Made by a program: the position numbers and the translations under genes
Notes under the pieces: generated by a model
The model's database searches: none
Seen by the model: the letters and a program-made list of their open reading frames with translations, nothing else
What the model was told of the DNA's origin: nothing
Part shown: piece by piece, positions 50,370 to 58,917 of the stretch
Numbering within the stretch: position 1 is the first letter of the stretch
How the letters are laid out: the number at the start of each line of letters is the position of its first letter
From: Acidobacteriaceae bacterium
Lineage (GTDB): Bacteria; Acidobacteriota; Terriglobia; Terriglobales; Acidobacteriaceae
Length of the DNA stretch: 64,000 nt
Direction of reading: 5' to 3'
Assembly: GCA_003134655.1 (NCBI GenBank)
Contig: PLBY01000147.1
Coordinates: 132,795 to 196,794 of the forward strand

Positions 50370-51759
50370 GGGCCTCCTCGCGAAGCGACTCGATCTTCTT
50401 CCTCGTGAGCTGAATTGCCTGCCGTACCCGGCCTGGCGCCGTTCCTCCCGGAACATCATGGACCGCAAGTACCGCAGCCAATTTCAACGAATCGTAGAAA
50501 TCCTGATCGAACGCCGGACTCAGCGCCTTCAGTTCATCGAGCGCCAAATCCTGAAGTTCGCAGCCGCGCTCGATACACATCTGCACCGCCTTGCCAATCC
50601 GCTCATGCGCGATCCTCGAAGCGACTCCGCGCTTCACCAGATATGTTGCTCCGGCCCAGGCATTCATAAATCCCGACTCTGCTGCCTGATGCATGCGTTC
50701 CTTGTTGAATTCCACCGCCTTCATCCATCCCGCCACCAGCGGCAACATTTGCAGCAGCGTGTCGGAGGAGTCGAACAAAGGCTCCTGCGTTTCCTGCAAG
50801 TCTTTGTTATAGGCCAGAGGCAGGCCCTTCACTGCGACCATGAGCGCAGTGGCATTTCCCAGAATTCGCCCACTCTTGCCCCGTACCAGCTCGAGCAAAT
50901 CCGGATTCTTCTTCTGTGGCATCGCGCTGCTGCCCGTGGAGTAAGCCTCGGGTAAAACCAAAAAGCTGTATTCCTGGGAAGAAAATAAAATCATTTCCTC
51001 CGCCCAGCGGCTCAAATGCATCGCGAGTAGCGACAGAGTATTCACAAACTCGAGTACGAAGTCCCGGTCGCTGGTGGCATCAATACTGTTCGCGGTCGTG
51101 CCCTCGAACCCAAGACTGTCCGCCATCGAAGTCCGATCCAGTGGCAAAGTCGCACCCGCTACAGCTCCCGATCCCAACGGACAAACATTCATCCGTTTTC
51201 TGCAGTCCTGCAGCCGTTCCGCATCCCGCAAAAACATCTCGACATATGCGAGCAGCCAGTGTCCAAGCAGCACCGGTTCGGCCCTTTGCAAGTGTGTGTA
51301 CGCCGGCATAGCCGCGTCTGCCGTCTGCTCCGCGCGATCCACCAACACGCCGCACAGTTCCGCTAGTTCGTGGCGCAATTGATCAATCGTCGCGCGCACG
51401 TAGAGCCGCAGGTCGGTGGCAATCTGTTCGTTGCGGCTGCGGCCGCTGTGAAGCTTGTATCCGGTTTCCCCGATCAGCGCCACCAGTTGCTTCTCGACGA
51501 AATGGTGAACGTCCTCAGCTTCATCGTCGTCGAGAAACGATGGCAACTCGGCCGCCTTCTCCCCGATCTGTTTCAGTCCCTGCAAAATGCTGATCAGTTC
51601 ATCGGACGACAGAATACCTGCGGCCTTCAGCGCTCGTGCGTGCGCACTGCTGGCCATCAGTTCGCACTTCAGCAACCGCCGGTCGAAGCTGAACGACCGC
51701 TGCCAGCGCTCGAAATCCGGATCCAGCGGCTGCCGGAACCTTCCCGACCACATCTTCAT
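50356..51759 (-). CDS. argH: Argininosuccinate lyase
   Basis: It has 467 residues from the ATG at 51759 (MKMWSGRFRQPLDPDFERWQ), overlapping argG by 4 bases; the track's 111-codon extension is antisense-like filler. It splits argininosuccinate into arginine and fumarate. The fumarase/lyase superfamily signature GSSAMPQKKNPDLLELVRGK and the substrate loops SGRSRNEQIATDLRLYVRA and TAMPAYTHLQRAEPVLLGHW-type sequence are present. Normal length. It is sixth in the operon argR-C-B-F-G-H and is followed by the synthase-like gene. Confidence 0.96.
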   Translation of the reverse strand: MKMWSGRFRQPLDPDFERWQRSFSFDRRLLKCELMASSAHARALKAAGILSSDELISILQGLKQIGEKAAELPSFLDDDEAEDVHHFVEKQLVALIGETGYKLHSGRSRNEQIATDLRLYVRATIDQLRHELAELCGVLVDRAEQTADAAMPAYTHLQRAEPVLLGHWLLAYVEMFLRDAERLQDCRKRMNVCPLGSGAVAGATLPLDRTSMADSLGFEGTTANSIDATSDRDFVLEFVNTLSLLAMHLSRWAEEMILFSSQEYSFLVLPEAYSTGSSAMPQKKNPDLLELVRGKSGRILGNATALMVAVKGLPLAYNKDLQETQEPLFDSSDTLLQMLPLVAGWMKAVEFNKERMHQAAESGFMNAWAGATYLVKRGVASRIAHERIGKAVQMCIERGCELQDLALDELKALSPAFDQDFYDSLKLAAVLAVHDVPGGTAPGRVRQAIQLTRKKIESLREEAHAHA

Positions 51760-52961
51760 CGCGCGACCTCCACGCGGGCGCGTGTCCTCGACCGTGAGGG
51801 CAGTCCAAGAATGCGGATAAATCCCGCGGCGTCTTTCTGGTCGTAGCTGTCGCCCATGGTGAACGACGAAAGATCGGTGCGGTAGAGCGAGTGCTCCGAC
51901 TCTCGGCTGACGACGGAAACATTTCCCTTGTACAACGACAACGTGATGCTTCCGGTCATCTCTTTCTGCGTGCTCTCGACAAAGGCGTCCAAAGCCTCCC
52001 GCAGCGGCGTGAACCAAAGACCAAAATAAACTATCTCTGCATACTTCAGCCCGATGTGCTGCTTGAAGTGTGCGACCTCGCGCTCCAGGCACAGCGCCTC
52101 CAGTTCGCGATGCGCCGCGATCAGCAGCGTACCGCCCGGAGTTTCATAGCATCCCCGCGACTTGATCCCGACAAACCGGTTCTCGACCAGATCGATGCGG
52201 CCGATCGCGTTCCGAGCGCCAATCTCGTTCAGGAATTCCACCAGCGACACGGGATCCATTTCCATCCCATTCACTGAAACCGGAATGCCCTGCGTGAAGC
52301 CGATACGCACCTGCTCTTCCTTATCGGGTGCCTCTTGCGGCGCGCGCGTGATTTGCCACGTGGTCGGCAACGGGGCGTTCCCGGCATCTTCCAGTTCTCC
52401 GCCTTCATGACTGATGTGCCACAGATTGCGGTCGCGGCTGTGAATCTTCTCGCGGCTGGCCGCCACCGGAATCCCATGCTGCTCCGCGTAATCGAGGCAG
52501 TCCTCGCGCGACTTCAACGTCCACTCCCGCCACGGCGCAATAATCTTCAACTCCGGAGCCAGCGCCTGATAGGTCAGCTCAAACCGCACCTGATCGTTGC
52601 CCTTACCGGTGCATCCGTGTGATACCGCCGTCGCTCCCTCACGCAATGCGACTTCGACCTGATGTTTGGCAATCACTGGACGGGCGAGAGAAGTTCCCAG
52701 CAGATACTTGTGTTCGTAAACTGCACCGGCCTTCAAAGCAGGGAACACATACCCCGTCAGGAATTCTTCGCGCAGATCCTCTACGATGACCTTGCTGGCG
52801 CCGGTTGCGTAGGCCTTCTCGACTACCGCCTCAATGTCGTCTCCCTGGCCAACGTCGCCGACCATGGCGATGACGTCGTAGGAGTAGTTTTCTTTCAACC
52901 ATGGAATGATGATCGACGTGTCCAATCCACCGGAATAAGCGAGAACAACTTTCTCAGGCAT
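51756..52961 (-). CDS. argG: Argininosuccinate synthase
   Basis: It has 401 residues from the ATG at 52961, where the conserved N-terminus begins (MPEKVVLAYSGGLDTSIIIP, the PP-loop that binds ATP). It condenses citrulline and aspartate. Further signatures: SHGCTGKGNDQVRFELTYQA and RDRNLWHISHEGGELEDAGN. The length is normal for the family. It overlaps argF by 8 bases and argH by 4, so translation is coupled along the operon. Confidence 0.96.
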   Translation of the reverse strand: MPEKVVLAYSGGLDTSIIIPWLKENYSYDVIAMVGDVGQGDDIEAVVEKAYATGASKVIVEDLREEFLTGYVFPALKAGAVYEHKYLLGTSLARPVIAKHQVEVALREGATAVSHGCTGKGNDQVRFELTYQALAPELKIIAPWREWTLKSREDCLDYAEQHGIPVAASREKIHSRDRNLWHISHEGGELEDAGNAPLPTTWQITRAPQEAPDKEEQVRIGFTQGIPVSVNGMEMDPVSLVEFLNEIGARNAIGRIDLVENRFVGIKSRGCYETPGGTLLIAAHRELEALCLEREVAHFKQHIGLKYAEIVYFGLWFTPLREALDAFVESTQKEMTGSITLSLYKGNVSVVSRESEHSLYRTDLSSFTMGDSYDQKDAAGFIRILGLPSRSRTRARVEVAR

Positions 52962-54009
52962 GAGCGCTCCTAACGGGCAGGCGAACCGCGCCGCCCAGCA
53001 ATAAATAAAGAATGGATTTCTGAACATGCAGGCGATTCTCTGCCTGCTCGAAGATGACCGAGTTGTCGGAGTCCATCACCACATCGGTGACTTCCTCTCC
53101 GCGATGCGCAGGAAGACAGTGCATGAATGCTGCATGGGGAGCCGCTTCCGTCATCAGTTGCCGGTTTACTTGATACGACTGGAAGATCTCCGTGCGCTGG
53201 GCCGCTTCGTGTTCCTGGCCCATGCTTGCCCATGCATCCGTGTAAACTGCGTCAGCCCCGCCGACCGCAGCACGCGGATCGTTAAGTAATTCGATTTGCG
53301 CGCCTGTCTGCTTTGCAATCTTCCGCGCATCGGCGACAATCTGCGCGTTCGGCGCATAACCCTTCGGCGTGGCGATCCGGATCGAAGAGCCAAGGCACGC
53401 GCACGTGAGGATCAGAGAATGCGCTACGTTATTGCCGTCTCCGACGTAGGCCAGCGTGATCTTCCGCAGATCGCCGAACCGCTCTTGCAGCGTGAAGTAG
53501 TCCGCCAGTGCCTGGCACGGATGCTCCAGGTCGCTCAGCGCATTGATGATCGGGACGGAGGCAAAACGAGCCATGCCCTCGATGGTTTCCTGCGCGAAGG
53601 TGCGCAGCACGATCACGTCGACCCAGCGCTCAAGATTGTGCGCAATGTCGCTCAGCGTTTCGCGAGCGTCCAGCCTGCTCTGCGACTGATCCACAAACAT
53701 GGCCGTCCCGCCAAGGCTCGTCATCCCTGCTTCGAACGTCAGCCGCGTTCTGAGCGAAGGCTTCTCGAAGAACATCACCATTTGCTTTCCCGCCATCGAG
53801 CGTTGAAACACGGACGGACGAGACTTCATGAGTTCTGCCAGATGCAGCACGGCCTGAACTCCCTGCGGTCCGAGATCGCGCGTCGAAACCAGGTCTGGGC
53901 ACCAGAAGGTGCTGGGAAATGTCTCGGGCACCGCCGGCACCGGCACTCTGTTTTGCAATGGACTGTTCAACTTTGACTCCTCTTTCGGTAACTGTGCTCC
54001 TGAACTCAT
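52954..54009 (-). CDS. argF: Ornithine carbamoyltransferase
   Basis: It has 351 residues from the ATG at 54009, which overlaps the argB stop by 4 bases. It makes citrulline from ornithine and carbamoyl phosphate. The carbamoyl-phosphate loop is FFEKPSLRTRLTFEAGMTS (SxRTR), followed by DIAHNLERWVDVIVLRTFAQ, the HPCQALADYFTL motif, and FMHCLPAHRGEEV with the catalytic Cys. About 35 poorly conserved N-terminal residues (SSGAQLPKEESKLNSPLQNR) precede the domain; a later start is possible. Acetylornithine or succinylornithine variants of the family cannot be fully excluded from motifs alone. Confidence 0.93.
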   Translation of the reverse strand: MSSGAQLPKEESKLNSPLQNRVPVPAVPETFPSTFWCPDLVSTRDLGPQGVQAVLHLAELMKSRPSVFQRSMAGKQMVMFFEKPSLRTRLTFEAGMTSLGGTAMFVDQSQSRLDARETLSDIAHNLERWVDVIVLRTFAQETIEGMARFASVPIINALSDLEHPCQALADYFTLQERFGDLRKITLAYVGDGNNVAHSLILTCACLGSSIRIATPKGYAPNAQIVADARKIAKQTGAQIELLNDPRAAVGGADAVYTDAWASMGQEHEAAQRTEIFQSYQVNRQLMTEAAPHAAFMHCLPAHRGEEVTDVVMDSDNSVIFEQAENRLHVQKSILYLLLGGAVRLPVRSAHA

Positions 54010-54791
54010 GCGCAGGTCACTTCTGTTCCACAATTCAGTTTCGTGAGGTAAAACTGCGGCAGCGCCTCAGCTTCCGCCGCGGGCAAAATCCGCACCCTGC
54101 CTACGCCCTGCTTCAGAGCCTGTTTGCAGGCTTCCAGTTTCGGCAACATGCCTCCACTGACGATCGATCCGTCGACCATGTCCTGTGCCTGCTTGGTGCT
54201 GAGCCACGGAATCACGGCGCCTTCCGCGTCTTTCACTCCCGGCACGTCGGTCAAAAAGATGAGCGCATTTGCGTGGCAGGCCGCGGCGCACGCCCCCGCC
54301 ATCTCATCGGCATTAACGTTGTAATACTCGCCGTCCGCTCCGAGAGCGAGCGACGCGAGCACCGGAATTCCCCCCTGCTGCCACAACGCTTCGATCCAGC
54401 ACGGCTCTGCAAAACAAATCTCGCCGACGAATCCCGCGTCGTTGCCGGGAATATGCTTTCGCCGCGCGCGGAACGTCATCCCATCGCCGCCACAGAATCC
54501 GACCGCGGGCATTCCAGCGGACTGAATCGCGGCCACGAGCTTCTTGTTGACCATGCCGCCCAGCACCATCAGTGCGACGTCGCGAGTTTCCGCATCGGTC
54601 ACACGCAGCCCGCCGATGAACTCGCTTTGCTTACCCAGTTGTTTCAGAACCCGCGTCAGTGCACTGCCGCCGCCGTGGACCACGACGACGCGATGCCCAT
54701 CCTGTGCCAGTTCCGCAATCGCGCGCGCGCACTTGCGCAGAGTAGGAGCATCCTCAAGCGCGGCTCCTCCGATTTTGACAACGATAATCAC
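54006..54791 (-). CDS. argB: Acetylglutamate kinase
   Basis: It has 261 residues from a GTG at 54791 that overlaps the argC stop by 4 bases (GTGA); the ORF-track ATG 43 codons upstream is rejected. It phosphorylates N-acetylglutamate. The amino-acid kinase fold is shown by IIVVKIGGAALED, VVVVHGGGSALTRVLKQLGK, GGDGMTFRARR and YYNVNADEMAGACAAA, plus LIFLTDVPGVKD. The N-terminal helix associated with hexameric, arginine-inhibited kinases is not present, so feedback control by arginine at this step is less likely. Confidence 0.94.
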   Translation of the reverse strand: MIIVVKIGGAALEDAPTLRKCARAIAELAQDGHRVVVVHGGGSALTRVLKQLGKQSEFIGGLRVTDAETRDVALMVLGGMVNKKLVAAIQSAGMPAVGFCGGDGMTFRARRKHIPGNDAGFVGEICFAEPCWIEALWQQGGIPVLASLALGADGEYYNVNADEMAGACAAACHANALIFLTDVPGVKDAEGAVIPWLSTKQAQDMVDGSIVSGGMLPKLEACKQALKQGVGRVRILPAAEAEALPQFYLTKLNCGTEVTCA

Positions 54792-55846
54792 AGCAGTCCC
54801 TCGTCTTCCGACCAGCCATACATCAGATTCATGTTCTGCACCGCCTGCCCGGCCGCGCCCTTCAGCAGGTTGTCGATGCAGGAGATCAACACCAAACGCC
54901 GGCCGTCTTCCGCCAGACAAAAGCCCAGATCGCAGTAGTTCGTCTGCAACGAGAACTGCACCTGCGGAAGCTTCGGCGTCTGGAACACCCGTACCCAGCG
55001 TTTACCCGAATAGAAAGCCTGAAAGAGCGACTCCACTTCCAGCGGTGTCATCTCGCGGTTCAGGTGCAGATAGATCGTCGACAAAATTCCGCGGGGAATC
55101 GGAAGCAAGTGCGGCGTAAACATCAACTCCGCCGCTCCCAATTCGAGTTGCTCAACAATCTCGCCCACATGCCGGTGGTTGAAGATCGAATATGCGGACA
55201 AGTTGTCTGCCACCGAGACAAAATGCGTCTTGGCAGTCGGTTCCTTGCCCGCTCCCGATACTCCAGATTTTGAATCAGAGACGATCCCACGGTTGCGATC
55301 GACGACGCCAGCCTTGAGCAGCGGCGCCAAGGCCAGGATCACCGACGTGGCGTAGCACCCGGGGTTCGCCACCAGTGTGGCCTTGGCTATGCGATCGCCA
55401 TTCAATTCGGGCAATCCGTAGACGGCCTTCTCGGTGAGTTCCGCGGCCGAGACAGCATCCGAGTCTTGAAAGTTGTAGATCGCCCGGTGTTGTTCCTGCT
55501 TCAACCGCCACGCGCCACTCAGATCGATGACGCGCAGGCCGTGCGACAGGGCTTCCGGCACAAGAGCGCGCGACGCCTCATGCGGCGTAGCCAAAAACAG
55601 CAACTCCACTCCCTGCTGCTTCATCGCCGCCCACGAGAGCGCGTGCAGCGGATAGCCACCATTGCCATAGAGGGCCGGAAACACATCCGCCAAGTCCGAA
55701 GCAACGTCCGACGCGCTCCCGTTATCAACCGAGCGCCGTAGCAGAACAGGCTTCTCCAGCCGCGGATGACGCAGAAGAATCCGCGTTAACTCCAGGCCGG
55801 AGTATCCGGTCGCGCCCAGCACAGCGGTTTTGAGCTTCCCAGCCAT
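54788..55846 (-). CDS. argC: N-acetyl-gamma-glutamyl-phosphate reductase
   Basis: It has 352 residues, starting at the ATG at 55846 immediately after the argR stop. It reduces acetylglutamyl phosphate to the semialdehyde with NADPH. The nucleotide-binding GATGYSGLELTRILLRHP and the active-site VANPGCYATSVILAL are intact; SGVSGAGKEPTAKTHFVSV and FTPHLLPIPRGILSTIYLHL complete the dimerisation/catalytic domain. Length and motifs are normal. It is second in the arginine operon. Confidence 0.96.
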   Translation of the reverse strand: MAGKLKTAVLGATGYSGLELTRILLRHPRLEKPVLLRRSVDNGSASDVASDLADVFPALYGNGGYPLHALSWAAMKQQGVELLFLATPHEASRALVPEALSHGLRVIDLSGAWRLKQEQHRAIYNFQDSDAVSAAELTEKAVYGLPELNGDRIAKATLVANPGCYATSVILALAPLLKAGVVDRNRGIVSDSKSGVSGAGKEPTAKTHFVSVADNLSAYSIFNHRHVGEIVEQLELGAAELMFTPHLLPIPRGILSTIYLHLNREMTPLEVESLFQAFYSGKRWVRVFQTPKLPQVQFSLQTNYCDLGFCLAEDGRRLVLISCIDNLLKGAAGQAVQNMNLMYGWSEDEGLL

Positions 55847-56290
55847 CTAGCCCAGCATTTCCTCAATCCGGCCCGCTAGTTTCCTGGCGTCGTCCTTGTC
55901 GGGACACACAATCAGAATGGTGTCGTCGCCGGCGATCGTCCCGACCACCTCGGACCAATCGGCCTCGTCCAAGGCCGCTGCTACAGGCTGCGCGCTGCCC
56001 ACGATGGTCTTGATCACCAACTGGTTCTGCGCCGTTCGAATATCGAGCACAAACTCGCGTACCAGTCTCGACACCGGAGGCAGCGCCACTCCCGCCCCAC
56101 TCTCGCCCTGCGGCAGGGAATATCCGTGGGAGGTCTTGCTCAGATTCAAATCGCGGATGTCCCGGGACAGCGTAGCCTGTCCGACCTTAAAGCCCCGCTT
56201 CCTCAGGAGGCGCTGAAGATCCTCCTGGCTGGCGATGGACCCGTGCTTGAGCACATCCAGGACCGCCCGTTGCCGTAGTGTTTTATTCAT
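55847..56290 (-). CDS. argR: Arginine repressor
   Basis: It has 147 residues from the ATG at 56290; the longer track start would run through the operator. The N-terminal winged helix (QRAVLDVLKHGSIASQEDLQ, GQATLSRDIRDLNLSKTSHG) binds DNA. The C-terminal half forms the arginine-binding hexamer core (QNQLVIKTIVGSAQPVAAAL; WSEVVGTIAGDDTILIVC with the GTIAGDDT motif). As first gene of the biosynthetic operon, it covers its own start with palindromic ARG-box-like sites, so negative autoregulation is expected. Confidence 0.95.
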   Translation of the reverse strand: MNKTLRQRAVLDVLKHGSIASQEDLQRLLRKRGFKVGQATLSRDIRDLNLSKTSHGYSLPQGESGAGVALPPVSRLVREFVLDIRTAQNQLVIKTIVGSAQPVAAALDEADWSEVVGTIAGDDTILIVCPDKDDARKLAGRIEEMLG

Positions 56291-56300
56291 AATGAATAAA
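56282..56300. promoter_or_regulatory. ARG-box-like palindrome overlapping the argR start codon
   Basis: TTTATTCATAATGAATAAA has perfect 9-base arms around a single A. It contains the ATTCA/TGAAT half-sites known for ArgR boxes. The argR start codon lies inside it. A second palindrome abuts it, as ArgR hexamers usually bind paired boxes. Confidence 0.7.
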
Positions 56301-56318
56301 TATGCATGCGAATGCATA
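56301..56318. promoter_or_regulatory. Second ARG-box-like palindrome upstream of argR
   Basis: TATGCATGCGAATGCATA has perfect 7-base arms (TATGCAT/ATGCATA) around GCGA. It directly adjoins the first palindrome, giving two 18-19-base sites in tandem. Binding by ArgR is inferred from position and AT-rich half-sites. Confidence 0.6.
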
Positions 56319-56507
56319 AATATTTCTATATCTTACGGACCCCTCCCCAAATGTCAAGCGAAAAGGTCCGCACAGGTTACTTTCCGAAGCTCAAGGCAAG
56401 GGCGAAAAACTCAGGGCTCGCCGCCGAAAAACGCACGCCAGGCGCCACCACTTGGTAGACTACTTCGCGGTCTGGAAGCGCAGTCCCGTCGAGCACCGGA
56501 GATGCGA

Positions 56508-57284
56508 ATGAACCCGAAGCCCTCACTGATAGCGGAGTTGATCGCGGAGTTTCTCGGCACTTTTGTTCTCATGCTGTTTGGCACAGGAGTGGTTGCCATG
56601 GTCGTGCTGTTTCCCTCCAGCCACCCGGGCGAAACCATCCACGGTGGCTTCACAAATATCACTCTGGGATGGGGACTCGGGGTGACCATGGGAATCTACA
56701 TCGCCGGCAAAGTTTCGGGGGCGCATCTCAATCCCGCGGTGACCTTGGCGTTTGCGGTTTTTCGTGGCTTCCCATGGCGCAAGGTTATGCCCTATTCCAT
56801 CGCGCAGACTGCCGGTGCGTTTGCCGCCGCGGCTCTTGTGTATTGGAACTACCTGCCTGCGTTCCGGCAGACCGATCCCCAACTGGACCGCACCGCCGGC
56901 ATATTCACGACTTTCCCCGCCTTTCCTGCGATCCTGCTGGCCGGTTTTCTGGATCAACTGATCGGCACTGCACTGCTGCTTCTTCTGGTTTTCGCCATCA
57001 TCGACGAATTCAACTCACCGCCAGGAGCGAACCTCGCGCCCGCAATGATCGGATTGGTCGTGGTCGCGATCGGCATGAGCTTCGGCGGCATGCACGGCTA
57101 TGCCATCAATCCCGCGCGCGACTTCGGTCCCAGGCTCTTCACGGTGGTCGCCGGATTTCACAACAACGGCCTCACCGATGGAACCCGCGTCTGGTGGATT
57201 CCTGTCGTCGCTCCGCTGCTTGGCGGCCTGGTGGGAGCGGCCCTCTATGACTTTGGGATCCGGCGCTTTCTGCGTCCTTCCTAG
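56508..57284 (+). CDS. glpF: Glycerol uptake facilitator (MIP/aquaglyceroporin family)
   Basis: It has 258 residues from the ATG at 56508, six bases after GGAG; the long track start begins inside argR antisense and is rejected. Six membrane helices and two half-helices carry the NPA boxes: SGAHLNPAVTLAFAVFRGF and GYAINPARDFGPRLFT. The Asp after the second NPA (NPARD) marks glycerol-conducting members. It is followed after 39 bases by glpK, so glycerol entry and phosphorylation are encoded together. It diverges from argR across about 220 bases. Confidence 0.93.
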   Translation: MNPKPSLIAELIAEFLGTFVLMLFGTGVVAMVVLFPSSHPGETIHGGFTNITLGWGLGVTMGIYIAGKVSGAHLNPAVTLAFAVFRGFPWRKVMPYSIAQTAGAFAAAALVYWNYLPAFRQTDPQLDRTAGIFTTFPAFPAILLAGFLDQLIGTALLLLLVFAIIDEFNSPPGANLAPAMIGLVVVAIGMSFGGMHGYAINPARDFGPRLFTVVAGFHNNGLTDGTRVWWIPVVAPLLGGLVGAALYDFGIRRFLRPS

Positions 57285-57323
57285 CCAACTCTCAGCGCAC
57301 CGCTCGATGTTCGAGGAGGAACT

Positions 57324-58829
57324 GTGAAATATGTCTTAGCGTTGGACCAGGGCACGACCAGCTCGCGAGCCCTCTTGTTTGACGAGGACGGCGTCGTTTG
57401 CGCCGTCGCTCAACGGGAATTCGATCAAATCTTTCCTCAACCCGGATGGGTCGAGCACAATCCCGCACAGATCGCCTCCTCGCAAATTGCGGTAGCGTTG
57501 GAATCCCTCGCTCAAGTCAAGGCGGAGCCCGGCGACGTGGCCGCCATCGGCATCGCCAACCAGCGCGAGACCACGATCGTATGGGATCGCGAGACCGGAG
57601 AACCTGTCTACAACGCCATCGTCTGGCAAGACCGCCGCACCGCCGATTTCTGCGAGCGCCTGCGCAGCGAAGGCCACGGACCGCTCATCCAGCAACGCAC
57701 CGGATTGCTCATTGATTCCTATTTTTCTGCCAGCAAGATTTCCTGGATCTTGGACCACGTTCCCGGCGCGCGCAGCCACGCGGAAGCAGGCCGGCTTGCC
57801 TTCGGCACCGTCGATACCTGGCTCCTGTGGAAACTGACCGGCGGCAAAGTTCACGCCACCGACGCCAGCAACGCCTCGCGCACCATGCTCTTCAACATCC
57901 ACACGGGCGCTTGGGATCACGAACTCCTCGATCTGTTCCGAATCCCGATTGCGATGATGCCGGCCGCGCGTTCTTCCAGCGAAGTGTACGGTGAAGTCAG
58001 CGCGGTACAGGGATTGGAAAAGATTCCGCTCGGCGGCATCGCAGGCGATCAGCAGGCGGCCCTCTTCGGTCAGCGCTGCATTCGCCCTGGTTTGACCAAG
58101 AACACCTACGGCACCGGCTGCTTCATGCTGCAGAACACGGGCCGCCGCGCGGTGCCGTCGTCCAATCGGCTGGTGACGACCGTTGCCTGGAAGATTGGCG
58201 ATGTAACGGAATACGCTCTCGAAGGCAGCGTCTTTGTCGGCGGCGCAGTTGTTCAGTGGCTCCGCGACGGCCTCGGCCTGATTCGCAAATCAGAAGAAGT
58301 CGAAGCTCTGGCCAGGTCCGTGCCCGACAACGGCGGCGTCTACTTCGTTCCTGCCTTCGTTGGACTGGGCGCCCCGCACTGGGATTCCTATGCGCGCGGC
58401 TCCATGTTTGGACTCACCCGCGGTACCTCCGCAGGTCACCTCGCCCGCGCAGCGCTCGAGAGCATCGCCTACCAGGTCGCCGATCTCCTCGATGCCATGC
58501 GTCTGGATTCCGGCGACTCCGTGCAAGAACTGCGCGTCGATGGCGGCGCCGCGGCCAACGACAGCCTCATGCAGTTTCAGTCGGACATTCTCGGTGCTCC
58601 TGTAGTTCGCCCAGCGGTGACGGAAACCACCGCGCTAGGCGCCGCCTACCTCGCCGGCCTGGCGGTAGGTTTTTGGAAGAAGGATCTCGATGCCTCCGCC
58701 GCGGCAAAAGATCGCCGTTTCAACCCGCAAATGCCAGCATCGCAAGCGCGCCTGTTACGGAACCGTTGGAACGAAGCCGTAGCCAGATCGAAGAACTGGG
58801 AACTCGGCTCAGCTGAGACTCGAAAGTAG
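57324..58829 (+). CDS. glpK: Glycerol kinase
   Basis: It has 501 residues, with a GTG start four bases after AGGAGG. It makes glycerol 3-phosphate from glycerol and ATP in the cytoplasm and traps what glpF lets in. FGGY-kinase signatures are complete: [73 protein letters not shown] and [20 protein letters not shown]. Length is normal. No glpD is nearby. Its 3' end is followed by repeat hairpins. Confidence 0.96.
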   Translation: MKYVLALDQGTTSSRALLFDEDGVVCAVAQREFDQIFPQPGWVEHNPAQIASSQIAVALESLAQVKAEPGDVAAIGIANQRETTIVWDRETGEPVYNAIVWQDRRTADFCERLRSEGHGPLIQQRTGLLIDSYFSASKISWILDHVPGARSHAEAGRLAFGTVDTWLLWKLTGGKVHATDASNASRTMLFNIHTGAWDHELLDLFRIPIAMMPAARSSSEVYGEVSAVQGLEKIPLGGIAGDQQAALFGQRCIRPGLTKNTYGTGCFMLQNTGRRAVPSSNRLVTTVAWKIGDVTEYALEGSVFVGGAVVQWLRDGLGLIRKSEEVEALARSVPDNGGVYFVPAFVGLGAPHWDSYARGSMFGLTRGTSAGHLARAALESIAYQVADLLDAMRLDSGDSVQELRVDGGAAANDSLMQFQSDILGAPVVRPAVTETTALGAAYLAGLAVGFWKKDLDASAAAKDRRFNPQMPASQARLLRNRWNEAVARSKNWELGSAETRK

Positions 58830-58830
58830 C

Positions 58831-58895
58831 GCCGGCATCCTGCCGGCTGGGAGCCTGCCCTGAGCGAAGTCTAAGGGGCGGGCGTCCCGCCCGCC
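58831..58895. repeat. Intergenic repeat with two GC-rich hairpins between convergent genes
   Basis: GCCGGCA-TCC-TGCCGGC (58831-58847) and GGCGGGCG-TCC-CGCCCGCC (58877-58895) each form near-perfect stems with three-base loops. CCTGAGCGAAG, a fragment of the dispersed repeat seen at 43850, lies between them. The composition suits a dispersed intergenic repeat; it may also stop transcription from both sides, although no U-tract is present. Confidence 0.6.
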
Positions 58896-58917
58896 GCGCT
58901 GACGCCAATATACTGCC

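Noticed and set aside
53919-54938. 339-residue plus-strand ORF
   Set aside because: Antisense to argB, whose motifs are complete.
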